A DNA stretch of 57,408 bases from Candidatus Scalindua sp. SCAELEC01 (GTDB lineage Bacteria; Planctomycetota; Brocadiia; Brocadiales; Scalinduaceae). The stretch covers positions 1 to 57,408 of the forward strand of contig SHMT01000031.1 in NCBI GenBank assembly GCA_004282745.1, in the 5' to 3' direction. Position 1 is the stretch's first letter. Each line of letters opens with the position of its first letter. Below are positions 48,562 to 57,168 of the stretch, piece by piece. The notes beneath the pieces are model-generated. The model did no database searches, was not told where the DNA came from, and saw nothing but the letters and a program-made list of their open reading frames with translations. The position numbers and the translations under genes were made by a program.

Positions 48562-50025
48562 CTAGGCAGGTGCTTTTTTGGTCAAAGGTTTTACCACTAT
48601 CATATTGAGAAATTCAAATAGTTGTTTAAATAATGAGAAGCGCAGACCGTATTTACGCATAAAAACCAGGTATGCTAGGGCGGCCATTCTTAATAGCTGT
48701 TTCGGTAGTGGTATTGTTATATTTATAGCGTTAATCACTGAGTCGGCAATTAACTGGTCACGAAGAAGATAGAGCCGGTCAGAAGGAATATCCGTCATGT
48801 TCACCAGATAATCCTTGCTTAAATCGACTTTAAACAACCTTTTGAGATACTCTTCTTCATCCGGTATTTTTTCACGGATCAGATCATAAAGTCTGGTCTT
48901 AGGGAAAGCGTTGGCAAAAAAGGCAGAATAAATTATTTTGTTTTTGAGAACAAACTCGCGTGTCTCTTTAATCGATTCTTCCGTTTCACCCAGGTATCCG
49001 AAAATAAACCCAAAATTGACAACAATGTTACTACTCTTTAATGCGTCAATATTTTTCTGATACTTTTTGAGATCTAATTCCTTATCAATAACTTTTGCAA
49101 CAATTGGAGATGGTGATTCAATTCCAATACAGAGATAGCTGCATCCCGACTCATCCAGGTTTTTTATCGATTCCTCATCAAGAAAATCTAAACGAGTTGA
49201 AATAGAAAATGAGAGATTCCTCTCTTTTAAGCATTCACAGATCTCTTTCATATGTCTTTTATTTACGGTGAATATATCATCGTTAAAGGTAACATGCTTA
49301 AGTTGAAAATTGGTGATAAGGTAATCCAATGAATCTTTGAGACCGCTTATATCATAAAATCTGACCGGAGACTTTGTTCCGGAATTGTTACAAAAAGTGC
49401 AGGTGAACGGGCAGCCACGTGAAGAGAGAATATTAATAGATCGAACATCAGGGGATTGTATATTACACCGTTCAATATATTTCCCCATATCAAATCTTTC
49501 ATATGGGATTGAGTACTCAGATAAGGTTCTTACCGGTTTTGCTTCACCATGAGAGATTACATTCCCATATTCATCTCTGTAGGAAAGACCTTGAACCGTA
49601 TCATAGGTGTGGTTATTTTCAATTTCATTGACCAATTCTACCAATGCAATTTCACCTTCTCCCTGTATGATAAAATCGGTTCCGGTATGGGCAAATAGGA
49701 ATTCTGGTCCCATAACGGTAATTTTACCTCCAAGGACAACCTGCGAAACGGGGAAATTTTCTTTAATGGTTTCAATAAGATCACGAACATTTTGAAATGA
49801 AGTCAGGAGCCCAGTAATTGCAAAGAGGTCAGGTACACCGTCCCTTTTTACCTGTTTTATGAACTCAGTATTCTTACCCCAATCAATATGTAAATCATAA
49901 AATGAATAGGGGATTTTTTCGTTTTCAAGCGCTGCTGCCAGATAGCCGAGAGCTAATGGGAAGAAACTGTAGGCCTTTATAAACATTCTGGGATTTACAA
50001 GTGCTACTTTTATTTTATTTTCCAT
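48562..50025 (-). CDS. B12-binding radical-SAM protein (F)
   Basis: 487 residues. The cobalamin-binding domain (about 5-150) has VALVNPRMFIKAYSFFPLAL, DLFAITGLLTSFQNV and VLGGKITVMGPEFLFAH; the radical-SAM motif is GCPFTCTFC (C205, C209, C212), with FNDDIFTVNKRHMKEIC and SRLDFLDEESI. A C-terminal extension of about 100 residues has a hydrophobic helix. It resembles gene A in order of domains but is not closely similar. It heads the C-F run of radical-SAM genes. Confidence 0.88.
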   Translation of the reverse strand: MENKIKVALVNPRMFIKAYSFFPLALGYLAAALENEKIPYSFYDLHIDWGKNTEFIKQVKRDGVPDLFAITGLLTSFQNVRDLIETIKENFPVSQVVLGGKITVMGPEFLFAHTGTDFIIQGEGEIALVELVNEIENNHTYDTVQGLSYRDEYGNVISHGEAKPVRTLSEYSIPYERFDMGKYIERCNIQSPDVRSINILSSRGCPFTCTFCNNSGTKSPVRFYDISGLKDSLDYLITNFQLKHVTFNDDIFTVNKRHMKEICECLKERNLSFSISTRLDFLDEESIKNLDESGCSYLCIGIESPSPIVAKVIDKELDLKKYQKNIDALKSSNIVVNFGFIFGYLGETEESIKETREFVLKNKIIYSAFFANAFPKTRLYDLIREKIPDEEEYLKRLFKVDLSKDYLVNMTDIPSDRLYLLRDQLIADSVINAINITIPLPKQLLRMAALAYLVFMRKYGLRFSLFKQLFEFLNMIVVKPLTKKAPA

Positions 50026-50111
50026 TGTTATCTATACTGGTTTAAGAAATTACTTCTATTAGATGATAGATTATATCTACTCAATATATATGAGCACTAA
50101 TATATACCCTG

Positions 50112-50747
50112 TTAAACCCACCCCTGTATCTTGAAATAGCAGAGTGCCATATATTCACGCATTATCAACTTAAACAAACTCAGTCTTTCTAGCCTTGAAA
50201 GCGGTTCTAGCTCATATGGATTTGCAGAGACAACACAGGCATTAATTCCCTTCTTCTTCAGGATTTTCCTGGTCCTGTACGTATGATATGAAGAGGTAAC
50301 AAAAATAGATTTATCGAAGTTAAATTTTGACTCAAACTTCCCCAGCAAATAGGTTATATCATTGTATGTATTCACCGTTTCATCCTGTGTCAGGATATCT
50401 CCATCAGGAATTCCATATAAGATTAATGTTCTCTTCATCACATCAGCAATCGAGATATCTTTGCTATCAGGCTTGATCCCACCCGCACAGATAATTGTGC
50501 CTGCATGCTTATTACGATAAAGCTCCAAACCCTTTCTGAGCCTGACAAGTGTGCTAAAGTCAGGTAGGCCATCATCATAAATACCTGCAGACAATATTAC
50601 GATAACCTCACTTTTTCCAGGCTCTTCATTTACAATAAGAGGTTTGTACAGCTGTTCCGTTAAAGGAGTAAAAAGGATAACAATCAGGAATAAATTAATA
50701 CTTAAACTTATACCTATAACAAATTTTTCTACTTTTTTGCTTTTCAC
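50112..50747 (-). CDS. DUF218/YdcF-like membrane-anchored protein (2)
   Basis: 211 residues, paralogue of 42456-43109: same N-terminal membrane helix (VIGISLSINLFLIVILF), same PLIVNEEPGKSEVIVILSA opening of the outer domain, then HAGTIICAGGIK, LYGIPDGDIL and FNFDKSIFVTSSYHTYRTRK. It probably acts in the envelope on lipid-linked or cell-wall sugars, by analogy with SanA/ElyC. It sits 16 bp after the GHMP kinase gene and 87 bp before radical-SAM gene F. Confidence 0.85.
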   Translation of the reverse strand: MKSKKVEKFVIGISLSINLFLIVILFTPLTEQLYKPLIVNEEPGKSEVIVILSAGIYDDGLPDFSTLVRLRKGLELYRNKHAGTIICAGGIKPDSKDISIADVMKRTLILYGIPDGDILTQDETVNTYNDITYLLGKFESKFNFDKSIFVTSSYHTYRTRKILKKKGINACVVSANPYELEPLSRLERLSLFKLIMREYMALCYFKIQGWV

Positions 50748-50762
50748 GGGTAAATTGTTGTA

Positions 50763-51776
50763 TCACAGAGAATTTCCATTATTGAGAATAGTCACTCCTT
50801 TTTCTGAAAAATTAAAATCAAGAAATCCCAGTTTTTCTGCTTCCATAGCGTTTCTGAGATTCTCCTGCTTCTCCTCTTCGCAATAGAACATAAAATAACC
50901 TCCTCCTCCAGCACCGGCAATCTTGCCTCCCAGGGAACCGTTTTGCATGGCAATTTCATAAATACGGTCTAAATATTCATTGGTAATGTCAGGGCTCATC
51001 CTTTTCTTGAAAGTCCAGGCTTCATCCAGCAGGCTACCAAAACGTTTAATATCACCACCTTCTAGTGATTCTTTCATACGATAAGCGTTTTTCTTGACCT
51101 CAATCATGGCTGCAATAACGGAAGTATCATTCTCTTTTATCGACGCTTCCTGACGCTTCAGAATTTTTGATGCCTGTCTGGTCTTTTGTGTAAAAAAAAG
51201 TAACAGATTCTTCTCCAGGCGTTTATATACATTCGGATCTATCGGTATTGGCTCAACAAAAACATCTTTTTCTGAAAATTCAATAAAGTTCAGACCACCA
51301 AATGCGGCAGCATATTCATCCTGTTTTCCAATCGGGAGGTTCAGTATTTCTCTTTGGATAAAATATGCGTCTTCTGCAATCTGGCGTTGAGTCAGGGTTT
51401 CATTCTTTAGTTTGGAACAGAGGCGAACCATATTCACTGTTACTGCACCGGAAGAACCAAGCCCGCTTCCGGGAGGAATTTCAGATGCCGTAAAAAGATC
51501 AAATCCGTGATAGAGACGAAAATGCTTAATTACCGCGCTTGGTATATCAAATCCTTCACCAAACTTCAGGCTGTAAAAATCATCAACTGAAAGGAGAGAC
51601 TGAAAGTCAGATGATATCATCTGAATCTTTCCATCTTCACGAGGATTATAGAAGCTGTAAAAATATTTGTTAATCGTAATGTTTACGACAGCACCGCCAT
51701 GCTTCTCATAAAAACTCGGCATGTCAGTTCCGCCACCTCCAAAGCTTATGCGGACTGGAGATCGAGTAATGATCAT
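50763..51776 (-). CDS. hddA: GHMP-family sugar kinase, heptose-7-phosphate kinase (HddA) type
   Basis: 337 residues from the ATG at 51776 (GGAG ten bases upstream). It opens IITRSPVRISFGGGGTDMPS, has HGGAVVNITINKYFYSFY, the ATP-binding PGSGLGSSGAVTVNMVRL and the C-terminal KIAGAGGGGYFMFY. This is the HddA/GmhB-pathway subgroup that phosphorylates D-glycero-D-manno-heptose 7-phosphate at C1. The adjacent nucleotidyltransferase would then make the NDP-heptose. GmhA and GmhB are not seen in the window, so other sugars (e.g. fucose-like) remain possible. Confidence 0.82.
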   Translation of the reverse strand: MIITRSPVRISFGGGGTDMPSFYEKHGGAVVNITINKYFYSFYNPREDGKIQMISSDFQSLLSVDDFYSLKFGEGFDIPSAVIKHFRLYHGFDLFTASEIPPGSGLGSSGAVTVNMVRLCSKLKNETLTQRQIAEDAYFIQREILNLPIGKQDEYAAAFGGLNFIEFSEKDVFVEPIPIDPNVYKRLEKNLLLFFTQKTRQASKILKRQEASIKENDTSVIAAMIEVKKNAYRMKESLEGGDIKRFGSLLDEAWTFKKRMSPDITNEYLDRIYEIAMQNGSLGGKIAGAGGGGYFMFYCEEEKQENLRNAMEAEKLGFLDFNFSEKGVTILNNGNSL

Positions 51777-51919
51777 AAGCCACAATCTCCATAATAAACT
51801 ATCTCACCGCACAGGCACTCATCATAATCTGTTTCTATCAATCCTGGGCCAAGATAATGGTGTCCCTGAATTGCTCCATTATTGATTTCTTTTAATAATT
51901 TATCCTCTTTTTTTAACAC
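51773..51919 (-). pseudogene. Truncated, degraded GxxExxY gene
   Basis: A GTG-started 48-codon frame reads LLKEINNGAIQGHHYLGPGL then IETDYDECLCGEI, clearly the N-terminal third of the intact protein at 32769-33152 (LSKEIIGAAIEVHRHLGPGL, LESAYEECLCKEL). The G-x-x-E-x-x-Y motif is still visible as GLIETDY. The rest is gone, ending in a TGA that overlaps the kinase start. The same CACCGCAAAG-type repeat (51931-51959) lies upstream, as for the intact gene. Confidence 0.82.
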
Positions 51920-51930
51920 TCTTGTTTTAC

Positions 51931-51959
51931 CTTTGCGTTCTTCGCGTCTTTGCGGTGAA
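51931..51959 (-). repeat. Third copy of the GxxExxY flanking repeat
   Basis: CTTTGCGTTCTTCGCGTCTT then TGCGGTGAA, matching 33162-33190 with a few changes and in the same position relative to the GxxExxY start codon. Confidence 0.78.
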
Positions 51960-51967
51960 CTCTTTCA

Positions 51968-52675
51968 TTACAACACTGATTGTACGTAACGCTTAAATAT
52001 CCTTAACCGATCTGGAGTCCCTATATCATAGAAGCGTTGTGCTGTCTCAAAACCTGCACACTCCCCCCTGGCTATGTAATATGGAAAAACCTCCTGTTCG
52101 AGTGAAAACACTTTCTCAGGAGGAGCACTATCTAAAATATCTTTTTTCAAGGCCAGAACACCGGCATCCACGTATTGGTGAATTGTGTTCCCTCTATCCT
52201 TTTCATATTGTGTTACTATACCCCTGTTATCAAGTGACACATTATTCGGCACAGAAGTGTCTTCCCTGTTGTCATACACTACCATTAAGATTGCTTTATC
52301 TGCGTCATGGAAATGCCTCTCTAGAGATGAATAGTTTATTGGTAAAAAAGAGTCTCCGTATAGGAGATAGAAACAGTCATCTAAAAGGTTTTCTCCATTT
52401 TTTAACGCACCACCTGTACCGAGTGGTTGCTCCTCAAATGAGTAGGTAATCCTCATATCTCTGGACCGTCCATCACCAAAGTAGCGTCGAACATTTCCAC
52501 CCAGATAACCAACGCAGATTACAATATCAGTTATGTTATTATCCTTCAGATACTGAAGCTGATATTCCAGGTATGGTTTTCCCATAACCGGTATCATAGG
52601 CTTGGGAGTCTTCAGGGTTAATGGTCTGAATCTTGTTCCCAACCCACCAGCCAAAATTACCGCTTGCATTGGCAT
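51968..52675 (-). CDS. Sugar-1-phosphate nucleotidyltransferase (HddC-like)
   Basis: 235 residues. The NTP-transferase signature GLGTRFRPLTLKTPKPMIPV (with AVILAG just before) is followed by GYLGGNVRRYFGDG, the EEQPLGTGGAL loop, YGDSFLP and RFYDIGTPDRLRIFK. It makes NDP-sugar from sugar-1-phosphate. Next to an HddA-type kinase, the best guess is heptose 1-phosphate nucleotidylyltransferase (HddC); the base used (GTP, CTP or TTP) is not certain from motif alone. Only a decayed GxxExxY piece separates it from the kinase. Confidence 0.86.
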   Translation of the reverse strand: MPMQAVILAGGLGTRFRPLTLKTPKPMIPVMGKPYLEYQLQYLKDNNITDIVICVGYLGGNVRRYFGDGRSRDMRITYSFEEQPLGTGGALKNGENLLDDCFYLLYGDSFLPINYSSLERHFHDADKAILMVVYDNREDTSVPNNVSLDNRGIVTQYEKDRGNTIHQYVDAGVLALKKDILDSAPPEKVFSLEQEVFPYYIARGECAGFETAQRFYDIGTPDRLRIFKRYVQSVL

Positions 52676-52975
52676 AGGATAAACACCATTTATAAATTAG
52701 AAATTCATAATGGATACAACAAAAATTTAATTGACATATAATGTCATGGGTTAAGGAGAGCTAAAACCATGCCGATATGCAATATCGTAAGGGTCTTAAA
52801 ATATCTGTCTCAAGCAGTTGAGTTATTAAGGTTTACATAGAGTGTTTCTCAAGTGGGGATTATGGGATGGTAGATTTCGAATTTTGATTTGTGTTGTACC
52901 GTATAATTTTTCATCACACTGTTGAAAAATGTATTCTCATAAAGTTTCTGAGGTCAATAACTATGAATGTCGTTT
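52676..52975. other. Intergenic, no gene seen
   Basis: About 300 bp of AT-rich sequence upstream of the nucleotidyltransferase. No reading frame or RNA gene is recognised; the likely promoter for the 32-52 kb minus-strand run starts here. Confidence 0.5.
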
Positions 52976-53007
52976 TACTAAAACCGACTTGGTTTCCGGT
53001 TTTAGTA
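52976..53007 (-). repeat. R2-derived hairpin at the 3' end of the membrane glycosyltransferase gene
   Basis: TACTAAAACCG and CGGTTTTAGTA are perfect 11-bp arms around a 10-base loop (ACTTGGTTTC). It shares the end sequence of R2 and starts 8 bases after the stop codon of the 53015-55102 gene, so it may act as a terminator-like or 3'-stabilising structure. Confidence 0.72.
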
Positions 53008-53014
53008 TAGCATT

Positions 53015-55102
53015 TTAACACATCGCTTTTATCTGTTCGAGGTTCGCAGTTGCATCTTCATTATACGGGTCTAACTCAAGCGCTTTCCGAAAACAGATTG
53101 ATGCTTTCCCATTATTGCCCTGTCTTGAGTATACGAACCCCAGATTATTCAACACCGTCGGGTTATCGGGTTTAAGCTTGAGAATGTCCTTGAAAGTCTC
53201 TTCTGCCTCTTTGAATTTATCCTGGTAACAATAAGCCTCACCTAGTTTACCCAGTAACTCCAATCTGGTACCTATTGAAACAAGTTTTTTGTCAATTAAT
53301 CTGTTGTAAAATCGGAAGAGAAGCTTGTAATTACCTGAACCGATTAAACACTCACCCAGTGTTAATAGATGTTCTATTTTATAGGGGTCTGTTACCAATA
53401 ACTGTTTTGAAATCTCTAAAGCCGTGTCCCAATCCTGTGGATCGGCACTATCTAAAAATTTGTCTTTAGTTGGATCTCTTCCCTCTCTCTTCTGAATCGA
53501 TCTGTTTTTAGGCTTCTCAAAACATGCCATCAACTCCGTTAGCTCCAGATCTGCACGAAAGATGGGCATTAACCCACAAATGCTTATTTCAAAAGAGTAC
53601 TTTATTCCCGTAAGTTTTTCAAAACCATCAATGTCTGCTTTCCCCTCCGCGAATACGATAATCTCCGGATATCCATTGTGGAAAACATTCTCTCGCTGTT
53701 TAATAATCTTGAAACTCTTAAATTTATATATACGATTCAAAAATTCCAAATATGTTGGATTTTCTTGATTATAAATATCAAGATAATCCTCGGTGTAGAG
53801 GTTATTCTCTATCGTAAAATGGGTTCTGTCAGAGTAAAGGAGAATATGGGGAGCCCAACCACAAATAAGGATTTTATCATCCTCTTTTGTTGTACGTTTA
53901 ATGTACCGACCTATTTCGCTCCACAACTTGTAACCGTTCACCAAACCCTGTCCATAAACTTTCCTCAGGAATTGATATGGGTCTTTAGACAAAGTATAGT
54001 ATTTTTTATCAACGCGAACAGCATCAATAAAAAGGAGTATAACTACCGGTATGCCAATAAGGGTAAATAGGGTAGGGTGTCCAACTCGGAATGAGCTTTG
54101 TATAATCTCACTCAGTCCAATACCGGCAAATATTGCCAACCATGGAACCATATTGAGCCAATAGTGGGGGAAAAGTGTCCCGCGCATGAACATGTTAAAA
54201 ACTGATAATCCAAGACACAGAAATAATCCAAAGTGTAAGAGGGTGAAATGGCTCCTAAAAATTACCATCAAACCAATAACAGATAAAAAGAGCAAAGGAA
54301 AGAGTGAACGGGAATTATTAAAGAGTATCTGTTTCCGGTCCTTCTTCTCCTTTTGGTTCCGCACAACTACTTTTGGGTAAAACTTGCTATATTTCCCGGA
54401 ATTAATAGCAGACGGGAGTTGAAACAGCCAGGTGGAAATCAAATACCCCCAGAATGCATTGTGTCTCATTCCGTAATAGAGAAGGGGGATCAAATTTGCC
54501 AGTATGATTCCCGAAAAGAAAGCCAGATGATAAGAGAGCGAATGCCCTGTGCCTGCCACCATAAGAAAGAAACCTGGCACGTATAGGGCAGCAACTTGTT
54601 TAATTAAAATTGCATATCCCAGAAGCATTCCACTTAATAGTATAAGCATATATGAATTATTGTCAGACGAAATGAGAAGGCACAAAATACTTCCAAAGAG
54701 AGGCAGCGGGATCAATTGCTCAAACGGCCCCCAATTTCCTTCCAGTCTGGGGCTCACAATATAAAGAGAAAAAAGCATGCACCCTATCACGGCCGGTATC
54801 AGACCAAATATATACAATAATATCCAGAATAGCAGAAGTGAAGTGAGTGAAGAGTAAATACACATAATCCAGTAAAAGGCTTTTGTGTTATATTTACTCC
54901 AAATGCTCTGCATAAACATTATATGAAGAAAATGACCAATGGCAAGATTACAGGTGTCTTTGTACAAGACATGATCTCCTCTCCTGCTTCGGTCTACCCA
55001 GTACATTATTGAGGCCAGGTCGTGACCGTAGACACCATTTAAAAAAGGTATCCACGTGATAATCCCAAAAGCAAACAGAAACAAACCGAAATAATATTCC
55101 AT
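53015..55102 (-). CDS. Multi-pass GT39/ArnT-like glycosyltransferase with C-terminal TPRs
   Basis: 695 residues. About ten transmembrane helices occupy residues 1-350 (e.g. FGLFLFAFGIITWIPFL, SLLLFWILLYIFGLIPAVI, MLILLSGMLLGYAILI, LSYHLAFFSGIILANLI). An early loop Asp (YGHDLASIMYWVDR) is in the position of the catalytic Asp of GT-C enzymes. After an extracytoplasmic domain, residues 565-690 form TPR repeats (LNNLGFVYSRQGNNGKASIC, FRKALELDPYNEDATANLEQ). It probably transfers a sugar from a polyprenyl-phosphate donor at the outer face. It is the second TPR-tailed glycosyltransferase in the cluster. Confidence 0.82.
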   Translation of the reverse strand: MEYYFGLFLFAFGIITWIPFLNGVYGHDLASIMYWVDRSRRGDHVLYKDTCNLAIGHFLHIMFMQSIWSKYNTKAFYWIMCIYSSLTSLLLFWILLYIFGLIPAVIGCMLFSLYIVSPRLEGNWGPFEQLIPLPLFGSILCLLISSDNNSYMLILLSGMLLGYAILIKQVAALYVPGFFLMVAGTGHSLSYHLAFFSGIILANLIPLLYYGMRHNAFWGYLISTWLFQLPSAINSGKYSKFYPKVVVRNQKEKKDRKQILFNNSRSLFPLLFLSVIGLMVIFRSHFTLLHFGLFLCLGLSVFNMFMRGTLFPHYWLNMVPWLAIFAGIGLSEIIQSSFRVGHPTLFTLIGIPVVILLFIDAVRVDKKYYTLSKDPYQFLRKVYGQGLVNGYKLWSEIGRYIKRTTKEDDKILICGWAPHILLYSDRTHFTIENNLYTEDYLDIYNQENPTYLEFLNRIYKFKSFKIIKQRENVFHNGYPEIIVFAEGKADIDGFEKLTGIKYSFEISICGLMPIFRADLELTELMACFEKPKNRSIQKREGRDPTKDKFLDSADPQDWDTALEISKQLLVTDPYKIEHLLTLGECLIGSGNYKLLFRFYNRLIDKKLVSIGTRLELLGKLGEAYCYQDKFKEAEETFKDILKLKPDNPTVLNNLGFVYSRQGNNGKASICFRKALELDPYNEDATANLEQIKAMC

Positions 55103-55250
55103 AGCTCTAGTTTTGATAATTCAAATAAAAAACTGTACTACAGTATCCCAACAGTCTATTACCGCATATTTATAACCTAACGGTGTATTTACCGTAACCT
55201 CTATAAAAAAGGTATGCCTTCACTTTTTGATTCTGGTATTTACTGTTTTC

Positions 55251-55320
55251 CCTAAGTTCTGTTTTGAGAACCATCATCTACGACCAATACGTCAATTTCA
55301 TGTACCTCTTTCCTTCATCA
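55251..55320 (-). pseudogene. Fragment of a family 2 glycosyltransferase gene
   Basis: One minus-strand frame reads RKEVHEIDVLVVDDGSQNRT before a stop. This is the conserved UDP-sugar-binding strand of GT2 enzymes (ILVVDDGSxDxT). No start codon or downstream continuation remains; the gap 55103-55396 holds nothing else I recognise. Short, so a chance match is possible. Confidence 0.5.
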
Positions 55321-55396
55321 GCAAATAACACGAAAGATCTTTTCTTCATGAAATCAAGGTACTAATATATCTAACCGCATACGGTTCCATCACTCA

Positions 55397-56554
55397 CTAA
55401 CCTGAGATATGCTCGTTGCTTGATAGTACAGAACATTCCCTCTGATCAAACTCGCCCTTTTGAGACCGTGTCAGCTCTTTCTTGGCATAATCAAAGGCAT
55501 CAGAAAATACCTCTTCTTTAAAATAGGATCCTATGTGGTTCGGATCTTTTACGGACGGATCGGTACAATTTATACAACATTGAGGTGGGTTCCCTGTCAA
55601 CAGTTTATATCGCATGCCGGCATACCAGCCATTATTCCAGATATCCATAAATTTATTTCTGATAACGTTTCCATCACAATCTAATTTTAGATCACCACTC
55701 CCAGAACAGGGAATGAGTCCTTCCACCCCCAGAATCGCATAGTTCCATAAAAACCTGCACGTTTTCCATGCTTCAATTGTCTCTCTCTTTCCGTCATCAT
55801 CAGATTCTTGAGAGAAGTATGCAGGTCTAACAAATGAAATCTGGTCCCTTTTAGCAACTTCTTCCGCTTTTTGAAGATAATGATTCGCTTCTTGCTTATG
55901 AAAAAAGAGGCTTTCTCTAATTAATTCGGGACTATCTACAATAAGGTGCGAACATGCGACTCCATGGCAGTCAAGTTCTTTTGCTAACGCAATAACCTCA
56001 GGAAGTTCTTGAATATTCCTTTTCATGAGAATTGGGTTTATCCAGATTTGAGGATAACGTTGATTGTTTTCCTTTTTAAGCTTGCTTAGAGTCTTTATGT
56101 TTTTACATATGAGTTCAAAGTCTGCACCTTGGCGAATAGCTTCAAATGTTTCCCTTCTCGAACCACCAAAACTTACATGAATCTCACTTGAATACCCTAT
56201 TAACTGTTTTGAAATCTGTGGAGTAAGCAACATTCCGTTCGTTATAAGCTCAACGATAATTTTGTTTTCTCTACAGAGAGCTAATATGGGCAATATATCA
56301 GGATTTAACAAAGACTCCGCACTACCAGCCAGATTTAATACTTTCAATCTGTTTAAATCAATGCCATTCAGAATACGAGCAAAGTCCTCCACGGTTAAAT
56401 GTCTCCCTGCTTTGTTCCCTTCCACATAATTTTGACTTCCCCTACACATAACACATTTCAGATTACAATTTGTGGTGAGTTCAACGTTTAACCTTATGGG
56501 ACACGGAACATTTCTGGTCAAAATATCTATGTGATAGTTGTTTAGATAAAACAT
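55397..56554 (-). CDS. Radical-SAM/SPASM protein (G)
   Basis: 385 residues. The cluster motif is CNLKCVMC (C30, C34, C37), with LNLAGSAESLLNPDILPIL and LITNGMLL following. The C-terminal SPASM region has CRFLWNYAILGVEGLIPCSG and CCINCTDPS. It is upstream of the membrane glycosyltransferase in the same direction with a 295-bp gap containing a dead glycosyltransferase fragment. It is the seventh intact radical-SAM protein of the cluster; the substrate is unknown. Confidence 0.87.
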   Translation of the reverse strand: MFYLNNYHIDILTRNVPCPIRLNVELTTNCNLKCVMCRGSQNYVEGNKAGRHLTVEDFARILNGIDLNRLKVLNLAGSAESLLNPDILPILALCRENKIIVELITNGMLLTPQISKQLIGYSSEIHVSFGGSRRETFEAIRQGADFELICKNIKTLSKLKKENNQRYPQIWINPILMKRNIQELPEVIALAKELDCHGVACSHLIVDSPELIRESLFFHKQEANHYLQKAEEVAKRDQISFVRPAYFSQESDDDGKRETIEAWKTCRFLWNYAILGVEGLIPCSGSGDLKLDCDGNVIRNKFMDIWNNGWYAGMRYKLLTGNPPQCCINCTDPSVKDPNHIGSYFKEEVFSDAFDYAKKELTRSQKGEFDQRECSVLSSNEHISG

Positions 56555-56693
56555 GCCGGCTCCAAATTATTTTCCTTCCCATAACTCAGTACCTTTTGCA
56601 ATCAGGCGTATACACTAAGGGCCCAAGAAAGAGTTTCTAACCCAGATACATAAAATATGTTCATAAGTTCAAAAATTGTCTTTGCAAAGTAGA

Positions 56694-56833
56694 TATACTA
56701 AAACCGATTTGGTTTTCGGTTTTCTGAAAACCAAATCTTGGTGAAGGTATCCCCGGACAAACCAGACGCCGAGGACGTTACTCGCTCAGCTTTTACTCGG
56801 ATTTTATCCGAAAACCATTATGACATGAGTATA
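56694..56833 (-). mobile_element. R2 miniature element, second full copy
   Basis: About 140 bp, reverse complement of 31406-31545 with scattered differences. Ends TACTAAAACC and CATGAGTA with flanking TA. It carries the same hairpin blocks (CTCGGATTTTATCCGAAAA; GGTTTTCGGTTTTCTGAAAACC). It lies upstream of gene G. Confidence 0.75.
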
Positions 56834-57023
56834 GTAATTTCCGGTTTCAGACATCCGAGTTAGAATGCGCTAAAAACGTGCCGAAAATTATTACTTTCTT
56901 TCATTCTTGCATACGGCAATAACATCTTCCAAGTTAGTGTCTCCTGCCTAGTGATCAGGAGTCGTACAATAGGTTGTTCTCCCTGATCCTCCGTTACTAA
57001 CATGAATATTGCTATACTATTTA

Positions 57024-57168
57024 GTGTTTGAACGAAAACTGCCCACCTACTACGTTGCTGCAACAATTTCGAAATCCTCAAGTACAATTGTACGTTCCGG
57101 TTACGAAATTGTTACGCGCCTTGTACCTGGGCACTTTTCATTCAAACACAGGGTTTTCGTTCAGACAC
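57024..57168 (-). mobile_element. R1 miniature inverted-repeat element, copy 6
   Basis: 145 bp, same orientation as copy 5, target duplication TATTTA (57018-57023 and 57169-57174). No gene is seen directly at its edges; 56834-57023 and 57175-57408 are AT-rich without recognised coding. Confidence 0.92.
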
